64,000 nucleotides of DNA from JAJFKB01 sp965230515 (GCA_965230515.1 OZ246007.1:3472001-3536000); one strand, 5' to 3'. Positions 42,418-52,400 are shown, numbered from the stretch's first letter. Notes: generated by a model from the sequence alone, not told the origin. Translations and numbers: made by a program.

Positions 42418-43455
42418 ATGCTGAAAAATCACACGTCCTCGTTGAGACGTAACATCCTGTTAAGTGTATTACTGCTTGCAAGTACTCATTTAGCCATTGC
42501 CGCACAGGAAAAAGGTGTTAAAACCCAGCCTTTGTCAGAAGTGGCTTTATACCCTGAGAGATCGGCGCCAGCCAGTGTGGTCAGCCTTAACCAGGCGACC
42601 ATCAGTGCACAGATAAATGCAACGGTTACGCAAATTCCGGTTCGGGTGGGGGATATCGTTGACAAAGGCGCTATCCTCGCGCGTCTGGATTGCACGGATT
42701 ATCAGTTCTCCAGCAAAGTAGCGCTGGCTCGCCTTGACGAATTGAAGGCACGTATCCAGCTTGCCAAACGCCGTGTGAAAAGAGCTGCCAGTCTGTTACA
42801 AAAACAATCGGTTTCTGAGCAGACACTGGAGGAGAGGGAGGCTGATCTGGCAGTACTGCAGGCGAATTATCAAGCCGCTCAGGCCGACCTGGGGGTGGCT
42901 GAACTCAATGAGGAACGCTGTGTTGTCCGTAGTCCTTTTCAAGCGCTGGTTCAGGAAAGAGTCAGCGCACAGGGGGACTACGCGTCAATAGGCCATCCAC
43001 TGGTGAGAATTCTGGACCTTGATGCAATAGAGGTTTCGGCGCAAGTGTTCGCTCAGGACGCGCGATACGTAGGCTTTGCTGACAAACTCCATTTCGAACA
43101 CGCAGGACAGCGATATCCATTGAGTTTAAGGACTGTGCTCCCAGCGATAAATTCGCAAACACGAAATCAGGAAGTGAGATTATTATTCGCTGGCGAGGCC
43201 GCTCTGCCTGGTGCGGCAGGAAAGCTGTATTGGCGGGATGTTCGTCCACACGTACCGGCACATCTGCTGGTTAAACGGGATGGCCAGCTTGGGCTCTTTA
43301 TCGTAAGTGAGGGACAGGCCCGGTTTATTGCCATGCCCGCTGCGCAGGCGGGAAGGGCCAGTCCAACCAACCTGCCGGAGTTGACGCCTTTGGTAGTTGA
43401 AGGCCACCTGGGCTTACGTGATGAGGAGCCAGTGTTGAGCGAGGGTGGATCCTGA
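42418..43455 (+). CDS. RND efflux periplasmic adaptor
   Basis: A membrane-fusion (HlyD-type) adaptor of about 345 residues. After a signal peptide (ILLSVLLLASTHLAIAA) come the lipoyl halves VTQIPVRVGDIVDKGAILARLD and ERCVVRSPFQALVQERV, joined by a coiled coil (residues about 105-160), then a beta-barrel domain. The RND permease begins 57 bases later. No outer-membrane factor or regulator lies next to it. The start is uncertain among TTG 42370, ATG 42403 and ATG 42418; the last gives the tightest signal peptide. Confidence 0.88.
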   Translation: MLKNHTSSLRRNILLSVLLLASTHLAIAAQEKGVKTQPLSEVALYPERSAPASVVSLNQATISAQINATVTQIPVRVGDIVDKGAILARLDCTDYQFSSKVALARLDELKARIQLAKRRVKRAASLLQKQSVSEQTLEEREADLAVLQANYQAAQADLGVAELNEERCVVRSPFQALVQERVSAQGDYASIGHPLVRILDLDAIEVSAQVFAQDARYVGFADKLHFEHAGQRYPLSLRTVLPAINSQTRNQEVRLLFAGEAALPGAAGKLYWRDVRPHVPAHLLVKRDGQLGLFIVSEGQARFIAMPAAQAGRASPTNLPELTPLVVEGHLGLRDEEPVLSEGGS

Positions 43456-43512
43456 AAACACAAACAGAAAAGTTTCAGATTGATGGCCTGAACGGTTGCT
43501 TTCATCATCCAG

Positions 43513-46500
43513 GTGGACAACCGAATAGCCGGGGGCGGGTGCTTGAACTGGCTTAGGCGGCTGCTATCCAATCATGTCCTGACAAATTTAACCTTTGTAC
43601 TGGTATTGGTGCTGGGTTTTATGGCTTACCAGCAGCTTCCTCCTGCACGGGACCCAGAAATTAATTTCAACTGGATCACCATTATTACCGTGCTTCCGGG
43701 CGCTTCTGCAGAGGATATCGAGAGACGTCTCACTGATCCTCTGGAAGAGGCGATCGCGAGTGGTGTCTCTGATATAAAATTTGTAACCAGTACCAGTCGC
43801 GAAGGGATCTCGAATATTCTTGTTCGCTTTAATCAGATAGATGAGAGGACTTTTGACAAGCGGCTCAGTGATCTGCGGCGTGAAGTTCAGAATACTTACA
43901 ATGATGAACTGCCGGACGATGCCAATGATCCCATTATATTTGAAATCACCAGCTCCAGCGGTTTTCCCTCTGCAACTATAGCGGTAACCGGAATTGGTTC
44001 GGATGAGAATCTGCGTGTGCAGGCTCGAAATATAAAACGGGATCTGGAACGTTTAAAGGGCATCGATCGAATTACTCCGATGGGGATGGACGATCCTGAA
44101 TTACATGTAACCTTTTATCCGCAACAGTTGGAGGGGCTGGGTATCACACCGGCGGATCTGAGCGATACAGTGCGCGCCTATTTCAGAGATGTTTCTGGTG
44201 GGGATGTAAAAACCCGTGACGGGCAATGGCTGGTGCGGCTGGCTGGTACCAGTCCTGATCCCGAGGTGATGGCCGATTACATGATTATGACTGCCCAGGG
44301 AACGGTTACGCTGGGAAGTCTGGCTGAACTGTCGCGATCCAGTGAAGAGCCCTCTGAAATTGTCAGCTATAACGGGCAGCCCGCTCTACTTTTGCCGATC
44401 GTGAAAAAGGCTAATACCAATGTGCTCGAATTGGTCGATCGGGTTCAACAGTACATCGATCAGCGAAATCAGTTCAGTGCCGGTACGGGTGTGAAACTGG
44501 TGCTGGTGGATGATCAGACCATCAGTACACGAGATGCGCTGTCGCTGATGCAGAACAATGCGTTAATCGGTTTAATGCTGGTGTTGCTGGTGACCTGGGT
44601 GTTTCTGGGTACACGCGTTGCACTACTCACCAGTATTGGCATTCCCTTTACCTTGGCTGGTACCTTTTTAACCATCAAGACGATGGGCATGGGGTTGAAT
44701 AACATGGTGTTATTGGGTGTCGTTATCGCCCTGGGTATGCTGGTTGACGATGCGGTGGTGGTGGTTGAAACCATGTATCGCCGTTTGCGTGAAGGGATGG
44801 CCGGGATTGAAGCGGCAATTGACGCGCTGAGAGAAGTCTTTGCACCGGTGACAACTTCCGTATTGACCACAATGGCAGCGTTTCTGCCTCTGATGCTGTT
44901 ACCCGGCATTCTTGGCGAGTTTATGAAAGTCATACCCCTGGTGGTGAGTATTGCTTTGGCGATAAGCCTGATCGAAGCCTACTGGATGTTGCCTGCGCAT
45001 GTGAGTGGTGCCGGTATCGGACGGAAAACCACCCAATCGATGCAGCATTGGCGAGAACGAATGACCCACCGGGTAAAACTGGCCTATACGCGCATTCTGC
45101 TAAAGGCACTTCGTCATCCGGTTATTTCGATCATCGCTTCGCTGGCCATTATTCTGCTGGCTGTTCTGATTCTGGCGTCAGGGAAAATTCACTTTAACTT
45201 TTTTGCTACGGATCCGCTGCGGCTGTTTTACGTTAATGTTGAGATGAAGCGCGGGACGACCCTTGAGGATACGGCGAAGCAGGTTCAGGAAGTTGAAAAG
45301 AGGTTGTTAACAGTCATTAAACCGGAAGAGCTGCGAGCGTCGGTCGCATATTCCGGGCAACAGTTTACAGAGACTGAGCCGTTGTTTGGCGATACCCTGG
45401 GGCAGATTATGGTCAGCCTGAATCCTGCCAGCAAGGAAGATCGAAGCGTCGATGAAGTCGCGGATGTGGTGCTTGCCAGTGTGGCGGATTTTCCAGACAC
45501 GGAATCGATATCGCTGTTACGCATGAACAATGGTCCTCCAACGATGCGCGCCATCAGTGTCAAGGTGAGAGGAGATGAATTCGACGAGATTAAGCGGGCT
45601 GCTGACCGGTTGATTGATTATATGGAATCGCAGGGAAATTTTAGCAACATTTCACTGGATTACCGGCCCGGAAATCCGGAACTGGTTTTGCGACACAATG
45701 CTGAGGCAATAAAGCGGACAGGATTGACGCCTGACGTTGTGAGTCGGGCGATTCAGGCTTATGTGGATGGGGAGTTAGTGACCAGTTTTCAGGATCAGGG
45801 TGAAGAGGTGATGGTTCGGGTGCTGGCAAAGCAGCGAGCGCTGAACAGTATCGATGCCCTGTTGCGTCAGACGTTGCCTCTGCCCGGTGGCGGTTCTGTA
45901 GCATTGGGTGATCTGGTCACCGCTGAGTATGGTCTGGGGCAGTTTAACATCAGGCATTACAATTTCCGCCGTACCATTACACTGGAATCTGACATTGATA
46001 AAAACAGAATCAATACCGTTCAGGCTAACGATCTGATCAAAGAGGAGTGGCAGAGAATAGCAGCAGAATTTCCAACGATTAATCTGGATTTTACCGGAGA
46101 ACTGGATGATATCCAGGAGTCTCTGGATGCAATCTGGATGTTGGGATTGCTGGGGATCGGTTTAATCTACATCATTCTCGGTACCCAGTTTCACAGTTAC
46201 TGGCAACCGTTTATGGTGCTGACTTCTTTACCGCTGGCGATCACCGGTGTGGCACTGGGGTTGTTTGTAACCAGCAACCCCTTAAGTCTTTATACACTTT
46301 ATGGTGTGGTGGCACTGATGGGTATCTCGGTTAACTCGGCTATTGTGTTGATCTCGGCGGCGAATGCGCGACTGGAAAGTGGTATGAGCGTACTTCATGC
46401 GACGGTTTATGCAGCCCGGCGTCGTGTTATTCCAATACTGATTACGTCATTGACCACGATTGCCGGATTATTTTCACTGGCAGCAGGTTTGGCCGGAAAA

Positions 46501-46644
46501 TCGTTGATCTGGGGGCCGGTTGCGACGGCAATTGTCAGTGGCCTGGCAGTCTCAACGCTGCTGACGCTGTTTGTTATTCCGCTCATCTTCCGCACCACCA
46601 TGGGGCGCAGTCATCGCGTAGTTGCTCGTGATAGTCATCGTTAG
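43513..46644 (+). CDS. RND efflux permease
   Basis: A 1043-residue hydrophobe/amphiphile-type RND pump with twelve helices. LTNLTFVLVLVLGFMAYQQLP starts the first helix and GMLVDDAVVVVETMYRRLREG carries the proton-relay Asp pair in helix 4. GVVALMGISVNSAIVLI marks the second half. It exports an unknown small molecule with the adaptor upstream and probably a TolC-like protein encoded elsewhere. GTG 43513 is used; TTG 43543 (giving MNWLRRLLSNH) behind a G-rich stretch is an equally good start. Confidence 0.93.
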   Translation: MDNRIAGGGCLNWLRRLLSNHVLTNLTFVLVLVLGFMAYQQLPPARDPEINFNWITIITVLPGASAEDIERRLTDPLEEAIASGVSDIKFVTSTSREGISNILVRFNQIDERTFDKRLSDLRREVQNTYNDELPDDANDPIIFEITSSSGFPSATIAVTGIGSDENLRVQARNIKRDLERLKGIDRITPMGMDDPELHVTFYPQQLEGLGITPADLSDTVRAYFRDVSGGDVKTRDGQWLVRLAGTSPDPEVMADYMIMTAQGTVTLGSLAELSRSSEEPSEIVSYNGQPALLLPIVKKANTNVLELVDRVQQYIDQRNQFSAGTGVKLVLVDDQTISTRDALSLMQNNALIGLMLVLLVTWVFLGTRVALLTSIGIPFTLAGTFLTIKTMGMGLNNMVLLGVVIALGMLVDDAVVVVETMYRRLREGMAGIEAAIDALREVFAPVTTSVLTTMAAFLPLMLLPGILGEFMKVIPLVVSIALAISLIEAYWMLPAHVSGAGIGRKTTQSMQHWRERMTHRVKLAYTRILLKALRHPVISIIASLAIILLAVLILASGKIHFNFFATDPLRLFYVNVEMKRGTTLEDTAKQVQEVEKRLLTVIKPEELRASVAYSGQQFTETEPLFGDTLGQIMVSLNPASKEDRSVDEVADVVLASVADFPDTESISLLRMNNGPPTMRAISVKVRGDEFDEIKRAADRLIDYMESQGNFSNISLDYRPGNPELVLRHNAEAIKRTGLTPDVVSRAIQAYVDGELVTSFQDQGEEVMVRVLAKQRALNSIDALLRQTLPLPGGGSVALGDLVTAEYGLGQFNIRHYNFRRTITLESDIDKNRINTVQANDLIKEEWQRIAAEFPTINLDFTGELDDIQESLDAIWMLGLLGIGLIYIILGTQFHSYWQPFMVLTSLPLAITGVALGLFVTSNPLSLYTLYGVVALMGISVNSAIVLISAANARLESGMSVLHATVYAARRRVIPILITSLTTIAGLFSLAAGLAGKSLIWGPVATAIVSGLAVSTLLTLFVIPLIFRTTMGRSHRVVARDSHR

Positions 46645-46675
46645 TCAGATGCTGTGGGTGAGCTCAGGGTGTGAT

Positions 46676-47080
46676 TTAGGGAACCGTTAGCGGTTCCTGA
46701 TAATACCAGCGACCATCTATTCTAATGAACAGTGAGCGTTCATGGTGCTGGCAGAGTTGCTGGTTTTCACTATAGGTGGCGACAAATTCAACCATCCCGT
46801 CAGTATCCCGTTCGCCACCATTCTGTACCGCAATCACTGACAGATGAAGCCACTTCACCCGCTTAAACTGCGCCTTTAATGCGCTGCGGTCTCCAGGTTT
46901 TCTATACAATGGATGAAGGGTGTCCAGTAAAAAACGCAGATTGGCTGATGCAAACGCACTATAGCGTGCGCGCATCAGCTGTTCGGCGGTGAGAGCCTTT
47001 GCCGGATCGTGGTGTATTCGCTTACAGCATTTGGCGTAGGGGGCCAGATTACCGCAGGGGCACCTGTCTGGATCTGTCAT
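46676..47080 (-). CDS. ychJ: YchJ-family SEC-C protein
   Basis: A 134-residue protein starting with a zinc-binding SEC-C motif (CPCGNLAPYAKCC) and continuing with the YchJ NTF2-like domain (AEQLMRARYSAFASANLRFLLDTLHP, VEFVATY, and FIRIDGRWYY). The family function is not established. It lies convergent to the RND permease and 15 bases downstream of ppnP. Confidence 0.92.
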   Translation of the reverse strand: MTDPDRCPCGNLAPYAKCCKRIHHDPAKALTAEQLMRARYSAFASANLRFLLDTLHPLYRKPGDRSALKAQFKRVKWLHLSVIAVQNGGERDTDGMVEFVATYSENQQLCQHHERSLFIRIDGRWYYQEPLTVP

Positions 47081-47095
47081 TTATTAAATCGATGG

Positions 47096-47377
47096 TTATT
47101 CGTAGGTACAGAGGTAAGCCGTATCACATTCGACCTTCAACTGAAACTTTTGGTTGGCTTCGACGATAAACTGTTGTCCCTGAATAAAGGTTTGCCATTG
47201 CTCTGAGCCGGGTAGCCTGACGGTGAGTGCACCACTGACAATGGTCATTGTTTCCTTCTGGCTGGTGCCGAACTCATACTCGCCTTTTGCCATGACACCG
47301 ACAGTTGCCGGAAGTGTGTCTGCCTGAAAGGCGATGGACTTCACTTTTCCATCAAAATATTCATTTACATCAAACAT
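47096..47377 (-). CDS. ppnP: Pyrimidine/purine nucleoside phosphorylase
   Basis: A 93-residue single-domain cupin that splits nucleosides to bases and ribose 1-phosphate. The conserved N-terminal FDGKVKSIAF, the central SGALTVRLPGSEQW, and the end FQLKVECDTAYLCTYE match PpnP (formerly YaiE/DUF1255), and the length is exact. The promoter lies in a short divergent region shared with the DUF2288 gene. Confidence 0.95.
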   Translation of the reverse strand: MFDVNEYFDGKVKSIAFQADTLPATVGVMAKGEYEFGTSQKETMTIVSGALTVRLPGSEQWQTFIQGQQFIVEANQKFQLKVECDTAYLCTYE

Positions 47378-47407
47378 ATTAAAAACTCGCTGTTTATGAA
47401 AGCGCGC

Positions 47408-47450
47408 GATTATAGCAGTCTGGTTCTGGGAAGGGGAGATCGCTATAATC
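47408..47450. promoter_or_regulatory. Divergent promoters forming an inverted repeat
   Basis: GATTATAGC (47408-47416) and GCTATAATC (47442-47450) are a perfect 9-base inverted repeat. Each arm holds a TATAAT -10 box, reading left for ppnP and right for the DUF2288 gene, only about 29 bases apart. The -35 elements are weak, so this may need an activator or be controlled by one regulator. Confidence 0.45.
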
Positions 47451-47499
47451 CAATATTACAAATGATCCCTATCTTTACACTATCAAAGAGAATTGAATA

Positions 47500-47841
47500 T
47501 TGTCTACAGACCGACACAGTGATCATGTATCGCAAAAAGAAAAATTAAACCTGGAAACCTCTAAGATTGCCTGGACTGAGTTGCAACGTTTTTTTGCAGG
47601 AGGCTATACGCTCTTCGTTTCGACAGATCTGGATCTGCTTGAAGTCGCGGAGGCTATGGCCGATGATCGGGTGGAGCAACTGCAGGGGTGGGTAGATGCC
47701 GGGCTGGTTTCGGGTGTTTCCGATCAGCAGGCCAAAGCGTGGTTGGTGTCGGAAGCAATTGTCTGGGCAGTGGTTATCCGGCCATGGGTGCTGGTGCAGG
47801 AGAAAAGAGCAAACAAAACCGCGAAGCCAGCAGCTCATTAG
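47500..47841 (+). CDS. DUF2288-domain protein
   Basis: A 113-residue cytosolic protein whose body SKIAWTELQRFFAGGYTLFV, DLLEVAEAMADD and WVDAGLVSGVSDQQAKAW matches DUF2288, a small family of unknown function common in gammaproteobacteria and cyanobacteria. The start is TTG 47500, with AGAG nine bases before it. It stands alone on the plus strand before pyrG. Confidence 0.85.
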   Translation: MSTDRHSDHVSQKEKLNLETSKIAWTELQRFFAGGYTLFVSTDLDLLEVAEAMADDRVEQLQGWVDAGLVSGVSDQQAKAWLVSEAIVWAVVIRPWVLVQEKRANKTAKPAAH

Positions 47842-48062
47842 TTAGATATTTTTGGGTGCTGAACAATTTTGTGTGCTGATTTCGACCGTCCAATTTGTTC
47901 TGGATAGTGTCTAAATGTACATCATTTTTGATCATTCTAAGATTGTGATTATCGGGCTTAACTGGTAATCTATACTCCCATCTTGAATAGGCTATGCAGT
48001 GGGCAGGGAGTGAGCCATGCAAGCCTGATTTATTCTCCTTACAGCTTAAATACGGTTCTTCA

Positions 48063-49700
48063 ATGACGCATTTCATTTTCGTCACAGGCGGGGTTGTGTC
48101 TTCCCTTGGGAAGGGTATCGCCGCAGCCTCTCTTGGCGCCATACTTGAGGCTCGTGGCCTCAAGGTTACCATGCTTAAACTTGATCCCTATATTAATGTT
48201 GATCCGGGAACGATGAGTCCCTTTCAGCATGGTGAAGTCTTTGTGACCGAAGATGGCGCCGAAACGGATCTTGATTTGGGGCATTATGAACGTTTTCTGC
48301 GCTCCAAAGTGAGTCAGTTAAACAATTTCACAACTGGTCGGGTTTATGAGTACGTCTTGCAAAAAGAGCGCCGGGGAGAGTACCTTGGCGCAACAGTGCA
48401 GGTGATCCCCCATATTACCGATGAGATTAAACGACGGGTTATTGAGGGCGCTGGCGATGCCGATGTAGCAGTTGTTGAAATAGGCGGGACAGTGGGTGAT
48501 ATCGAATCGCAGCCATTTCTGGAAGCGGTCAGGCAGCTTAAAGTGGAGCTTGGGTCGAGCCGGGCGTTGTTCATGCACCTTACGCTGGTTCCCTATATTG
48601 GTACCGCTGGTGAAACCAAAACCAAGCCGACTCAACACTCTGTGAAAGAGTTACGCTCAATCGGTATTCAACCGGATATACTGGTGTGTCGCTCGGATCA
48701 TGCGATAGATGATGGTGCGAGACGTAAGATATCGCTGTTTACCAACGTTGAAGAGCGGGCGGTAATTCCCCTGGAAGACGCCGACACCATTTATCGAATC
48801 CCCAGTCTGCTCAAGCAGCGCCGCCTGGATGAGATTGTCGTCGAGAAATTTCACCTCACCTGCAAACCTGCAGATCTGAGTGAGTGGGATCGGGTGACCG
48901 ATGCCCACCTGCATCCTGATAAGGAAGTGACCATTGCAATGGTCGGAAAGTATATGGATCTGCTTGATGCCTATAAATCATTGAATGAAGCGTTGGTGCA
49001 CGCGGGTATCCAGACACGTACCCGTGTCAAGGTTCGTTATCTCGATTCGGAAGAGTTGGAGCACAAGGGTGTTGATTCTTTGGCTGATGTGGACGCGATA
49101 CTGGTGCCAGGTGGCTTTGGTGAAAGAGGTATTGAAGGGAAAATATTGAGCGTCCAGTATGCCCGGGAAAACAAAATACCCTACCTGGGGATCTGTCTGG
49201 GCATGCAGGTTGCCGTCATTGAATATGCGCGCAACGTGGCGGGTTTGGCGGATGCACACAGTTCCGAATTTAATCGTAAATCACCGCACCCTGTAATCGC
49301 ATTGATAACCGAATGGACAGAAGCGGATGGCCAACTGATAACCCGTGATGAAGATTCTGATATGGGGGGAACGATGCGTCTGGGAGGACAGGTTTGTCAT
49401 CTGGATAGCGAGTCACAGGCTTATCAATGCTACGGTAAGTCCGATATTGTTGAGCGGCACAGGCACCGCTATGAATTCAATAATAACTACGTTGAATCGA
49501 TTAAAGGAGCAGGTCTTCGTGTTGCGGGTATGTCGCAGGATAATAGTCTGGTTGAAATTGTTGAAGTACCAGATCACCCCTGGTTTGTGGCATGCCAGTT
49601 TCATCCGGAATTTACATCAACACCGCGAGACGGACACCCGCTGTTTACCGGTTTTGTAGAGGCGGCTTTGCGTCAGCACGCTGACAAAGAGAAAGCGTAG
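48063..49700 (+). CDS. pyrG: CTP synthase
   Basis: Makes CTP from UTP, ATP and glutamine. The N-terminal synthase domain opens MTHFIFVTGGVVSSLGKGI and has LKLDPYINVDPGTMSP; the C-terminal glutamine amidotransferase has GLCLGMQ-type LGICLGMQVAVIEYAR with its catalytic Cys, and the His-Glu pair in CQFHPEF. Length 545, identical to E. coli. ATG 48063 is chosen over an upstream extension because it starts the known N-terminus. It heads the pyrG-kdsA-eno-ftsB-ispD-ispF order. Confidence 0.98.
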   Translation: MTHFIFVTGGVVSSLGKGIAAASLGAILEARGLKVTMLKLDPYINVDPGTMSPFQHGEVFVTEDGAETDLDLGHYERFLRSKVSQLNNFTTGRVYEYVLQKERRGEYLGATVQVIPHITDEIKRRVIEGAGDADVAVVEIGGTVGDIESQPFLEAVRQLKVELGSSRALFMHLTLVPYIGTAGETKTKPTQHSVKELRSIGIQPDILVCRSDHAIDDGARRKISLFTNVEERAVIPLEDADTIYRIPSLLKQRRLDEIVVEKFHLTCKPADLSEWDRVTDAHLHPDKEVTIAMVGKYMDLLDAYKSLNEALVHAGIQTRTRVKVRYLDSEELEHKGVDSLADVDAILVPGGFGERGIEGKILSVQYARENKIPYLGICLGMQVAVIEYARNVAGLADAHSSEFNRKSPHPVIALITEWTEADGQLITRDEDSDMGGTMRLGGQVCHLDSESQAYQCYGKSDIVERHRHRYEFNNNYVESIKGAGLRVAGMSQDNSLVEIVEVPDHPWFVACQFHPEFTSTPRDGHPLFTGFVEAALRQHADKEKA

Positions 49701-49723
49701 CCAATATTTCGGAGTTGTGCGGA

Positions 49724-50569
49724 ATGGATCAAAAAGTTATACAGGTCGGTGATATCAGTTTATCAAATCAGCTGCCCTTTGCACTGTTTGGTGGCATGAA
49801 TGTGTTGGAGAGCAGGGATGTGGCGATGCGTGTTGCCGAGGCATATGTGGATGCTACCACCGCATTAAATATACCCTATGTATTTAAAGCATCGTTTGAT
49901 AAGGCAAACCGTTCATCCGTTGACTCATTTCGTGGTCCTGGTCTGGAAGAGGGGTTGCGTATTTTTGAGGAGATCAAGCGTACTTTTTCGGTGCCTTTGA
50001 TCACAGATGTGCATGAGCCGGGTCAGGCGGCAGCGGTGGCTGAAGTGGTGGATATCATTCAATTACCCGCATTTTTATCCCGGCAGACTGATCTGGTCGT
50101 TGCAATGGCCGGTACCTCGGCGGCTATTAATATAAAGAAAGCACAGTTTCTGGCGCCGCGCGAAATGAGCCATATTCTGCGCAAATTTGAGGAGGCCGGG
50201 AACGATCAGTTGATTCTGTGCGAGCGTGGTTCCTGCTTTGGTTATAACAATCTGGTGGTGGATATGCTCGGATTTGGAGTGATGAAGCAATTTGGCTATC
50301 CGGTTTTCTTTGACGTGACGCATGCATTACAGATTCCCGGAGGACAGAGTGATTCCGCCGGAGGTCGTCGCGCCGCTGTAGCTGAACTGGCGAGAGCCGG
50401 GATGTCCCAGGGACTGGCAGGTTTGTTTTTGGAGGCTCACCCCAACCCTGATCAGGCCAAGTGTGATGGACCCTGTGCGTTGCGTCTGGATCAGTTGAAA
50501 CCTTTTCTGGAACAGGTGCAGGCGATTGACGAGCTTGTTAAGAGTTTTGCACCTTTGAATACAGCCTAA
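49724..50569 (+). CDS. kdsA: 3-deoxy-D-manno-octulosonate 8-phosphate synthase
   Basis: Condenses PEP and arabinose 5-phosphate to KDO-8-phosphate for LPS core synthesis. The 281-residue barrel shows FGGMNVLESRDVAM, KASFDKANRSS, RGSCFGYNNLVVDM and DVTHALQIPGG. The Asn in GGMNVLE marks the metal-independent (class I) type. ATG 49724 lies nine bases after GGAG; TTG 49715 is a weaker alternative. It follows pyrG by 23 bases. Confidence 0.97.
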   Translation: MDQKVIQVGDISLSNQLPFALFGGMNVLESRDVAMRVAEAYVDATTALNIPYVFKASFDKANRSSVDSFRGPGLEEGLRIFEEIKRTFSVPLITDVHEPGQAAAVAEVVDIIQLPAFLSRQTDLVVAMAGTSAAINIKKAQFLAPREMSHILRKFEEAGNDQLILCERGSCFGYNNLVVDMLGFGVMKQFGYPVFFDVTHALQIPGGQSDSAGGRRAAVAELARAGMSQGLAGLFLEAHPNPDQAKCDGPCALRLDQLKPFLEQVQAIDELVKSFAPLNTA

Positions 50570-50757
50570 TCGCTGGCGGGAGAGAGTGCTATATCCATCG
50601 TACCTGTTTTAGTTTTTTGAGATGAGTTCATTTTTGATGCCAGACCATTCCAGCTTTGGTTTTGTATCAATCTTCGGTTAAGCAATGGGCGTGTGTTGAT
50701 ACGTATACAGCCTCGGTAGTTGCATTGATATTCATATAATTAGGAGTTCTGGTCATA

Positions 50758-52053
50758 ATGACGGAAATAATTGACGTTAAAGCAAGAGAAATTCTCGATT
50801 CACGAGGCAATCCCACGGTTGAGGCGGATGTCTATCTGGCTTGTGGTGTTATGGGAACAGCGTGCGCACCATCCGGTGCTTCAACAGGTTCCAGAGAGGC
50901 TTTGGAGTTGCGTGATAAAGATCCTCAGCGTTATCGGGGTAAAGGTGTGCTGACTGCAGTTAACAATATCAATACCCGGATTCGAGAGGTGCTGTTGGGT
51001 ATGGATGCTGCAGAACAGGCTGCTCTCGATCAGAAAATGCTGGACCTGGATGGCACAGAGAATAAGTCAGACCTGGGAGCTAATGCAATACTGGCCGTAT
51101 CTCTCGCCGCTGCGAAAGCGGCAGCTCAGGCCAAAAATATTCCGCTTTACGCACATATTGCCGAATTGAATGGTACACCCGGGCAATACTCGATGCCGGT
51201 GCCGATGATGAATATTTTGAACGGTGGTGAGCATGCCGATAATAACGTCGATATTCAGGAGTTTATGGTGCAGCCGGTGGGCGTATCAAGCTTTGCCGAG
51301 GCGCTGCGGTGTGGTGCTGAAATATTCCATGCACTGGCCGGTGTGTTAAAGAGTCGTGGTTTAAGCACTGCTGTGGGAGATGAAGGAGGCTTTGCCCCCA
51401 ACCTGCCATCCAACGAATCGGCTCTGGAGGTGATTCGTGAAGCGGTAACCGAAGCGGGTTACGTGCTCGACCAGGATGTCACTTTGGCACTGGATTGTGC
51501 ATCTTCCGAGTTTTATAAAGATGGTAGTTATCAGTTAAGTGGCGAGGGTAAGAGTTTTAATGCCGCGGGCTTTGCAGATTATCTGGCAGAGTTGTGTAAC
51601 CAGTACCCTATAGTATCCGTAGAAGATGGAATGGATGAAAGTGATTGGGAAGGTTGGGCGGATTTGACGCGCAAACTGGGGGACAGGGTGCAGCTGGTTG
51701 GTGATGACCTGTTTGTCACCAATACAAAAATTCTAAAGCGCGGTATTGATGAAGGAATTGCTAATTCGATATTGATCAAGTTCAATCAGATTGGCTCGCT
51801 CACAGAAACCCTGGAAGCGATCAGGATGGCCAAGCAGGCGGGATTCACGGTAGTCATATCTCACCGCTCTGGTGAAACTGAGGATACTACAATTGCCGAC
51901 CTGGCTGTTGCGACTTCCGCAGGACAGATTAAGACCGGTTCACTATGCCGTTCCGATCGGGTTGCCAAATATAACCGCTTGCTGCGTATAGAAGAGGAGT
52001 TAGGCTCTCAGGCCAGCTATCGTGGACGGCAGGAGATCAAGGGGCAAAGTTAG
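50758..52053 (+). CDS. eno: Enolase
   Basis: Interconverts 2-phosphoglycerate and PEP in glycolysis and takes part in the RNA degradosome in many gammaproteobacteria. The 431 residues contain ARxILDSRGNPTVE-like AREILDSRGNPTVEAD, NGGEHADNNVDIQEFM, the catalytic GDEGGFAPNL, the metal-site LVGDDLFVTN, and SHRSGETEDTTIADLAV. A 188-base gap before it probably carries its own promoter. Confidence 0.98.
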   Translation: MTEIIDVKAREILDSRGNPTVEADVYLACGVMGTACAPSGASTGSREALELRDKDPQRYRGKGVLTAVNNINTRIREVLLGMDAAEQAALDQKMLDLDGTENKSDLGANAILAVSLAAAKAAAQAKNIPLYAHIAELNGTPGQYSMPVPMMNILNGGEHADNNVDIQEFMVQPVGVSSFAEALRCGAEIFHALAGVLKSRGLSTAVGDEGGFAPNLPSNESALEVIREAVTEAGYVLDQDVTLALDCASSEFYKDGSYQLSGEGKSFNAAGFADYLAELCNQYPIVSVEDGMDESDWEGWADLTRKLGDRVQLVGDDLFVTNTKILKRGIDEGIANSILIKFNQIGSLTETLEAIRMAKQAGFTVVISHRSGETEDTTIADLAVATSAGQIKTGSLCRSDRVAKYNRLLRIEEELGSQASYRGRQEIKGQS

Positions 52054-52091
52054 TTGCCCGGCGCTGATGTCGACTTTTTTAGGATGGAACT

Positions 52092-52400
52092 ATGAGATGG
52101 TTCTGGTTACTGCTGTTTGCAATCCTGATTGGCCTGCAATATCGAATATGGGTCGGAGAAGGAAGTGTGGCTGAAATTTCTGGATTGAAGGCCAGAATTG
52201 CAGAGCAGCATGAGCAAAATCAGAGACTGGAAGCGCGTAATGAGCAATTGAAAGCGGAAGTGGCGGATCTTAAGCAGGGCCTGGAAGCGATTGAAGAAAG
52301 AGCCCGTACCGAGTTGGGGATGATAAAAGAGGGTGAAACCTTTTATCAGTTGGTGGAACCCGATCAAAAGGAAAAGCCTGATTTGGAGCCGCTGCCATGA
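52092..52400 (+). CDS. ftsB: Cell division protein FtsB
   Basis: A 102-residue single-pass divisome protein that bridges FtsL and FtsQ. The N-terminal helix WFWLLLFAILIGLQYRIWVG is the membrane anchor, followed by a heptad coiled coil (about 28-75) and the conserved ERARTELGMIKEGETFY. ATGA overlap with ispD. The eno-ftsB-ispD order is standard. Confidence 0.95.
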   Translation: MRWFWLLLFAILIGLQYRIWVGEGSVAEISGLKARIAEQHEQNQRLEARNEQLKAEVADLKQGLEAIEERARTELGMIKEGETFYQLVEPDQKEKPDLEPLP

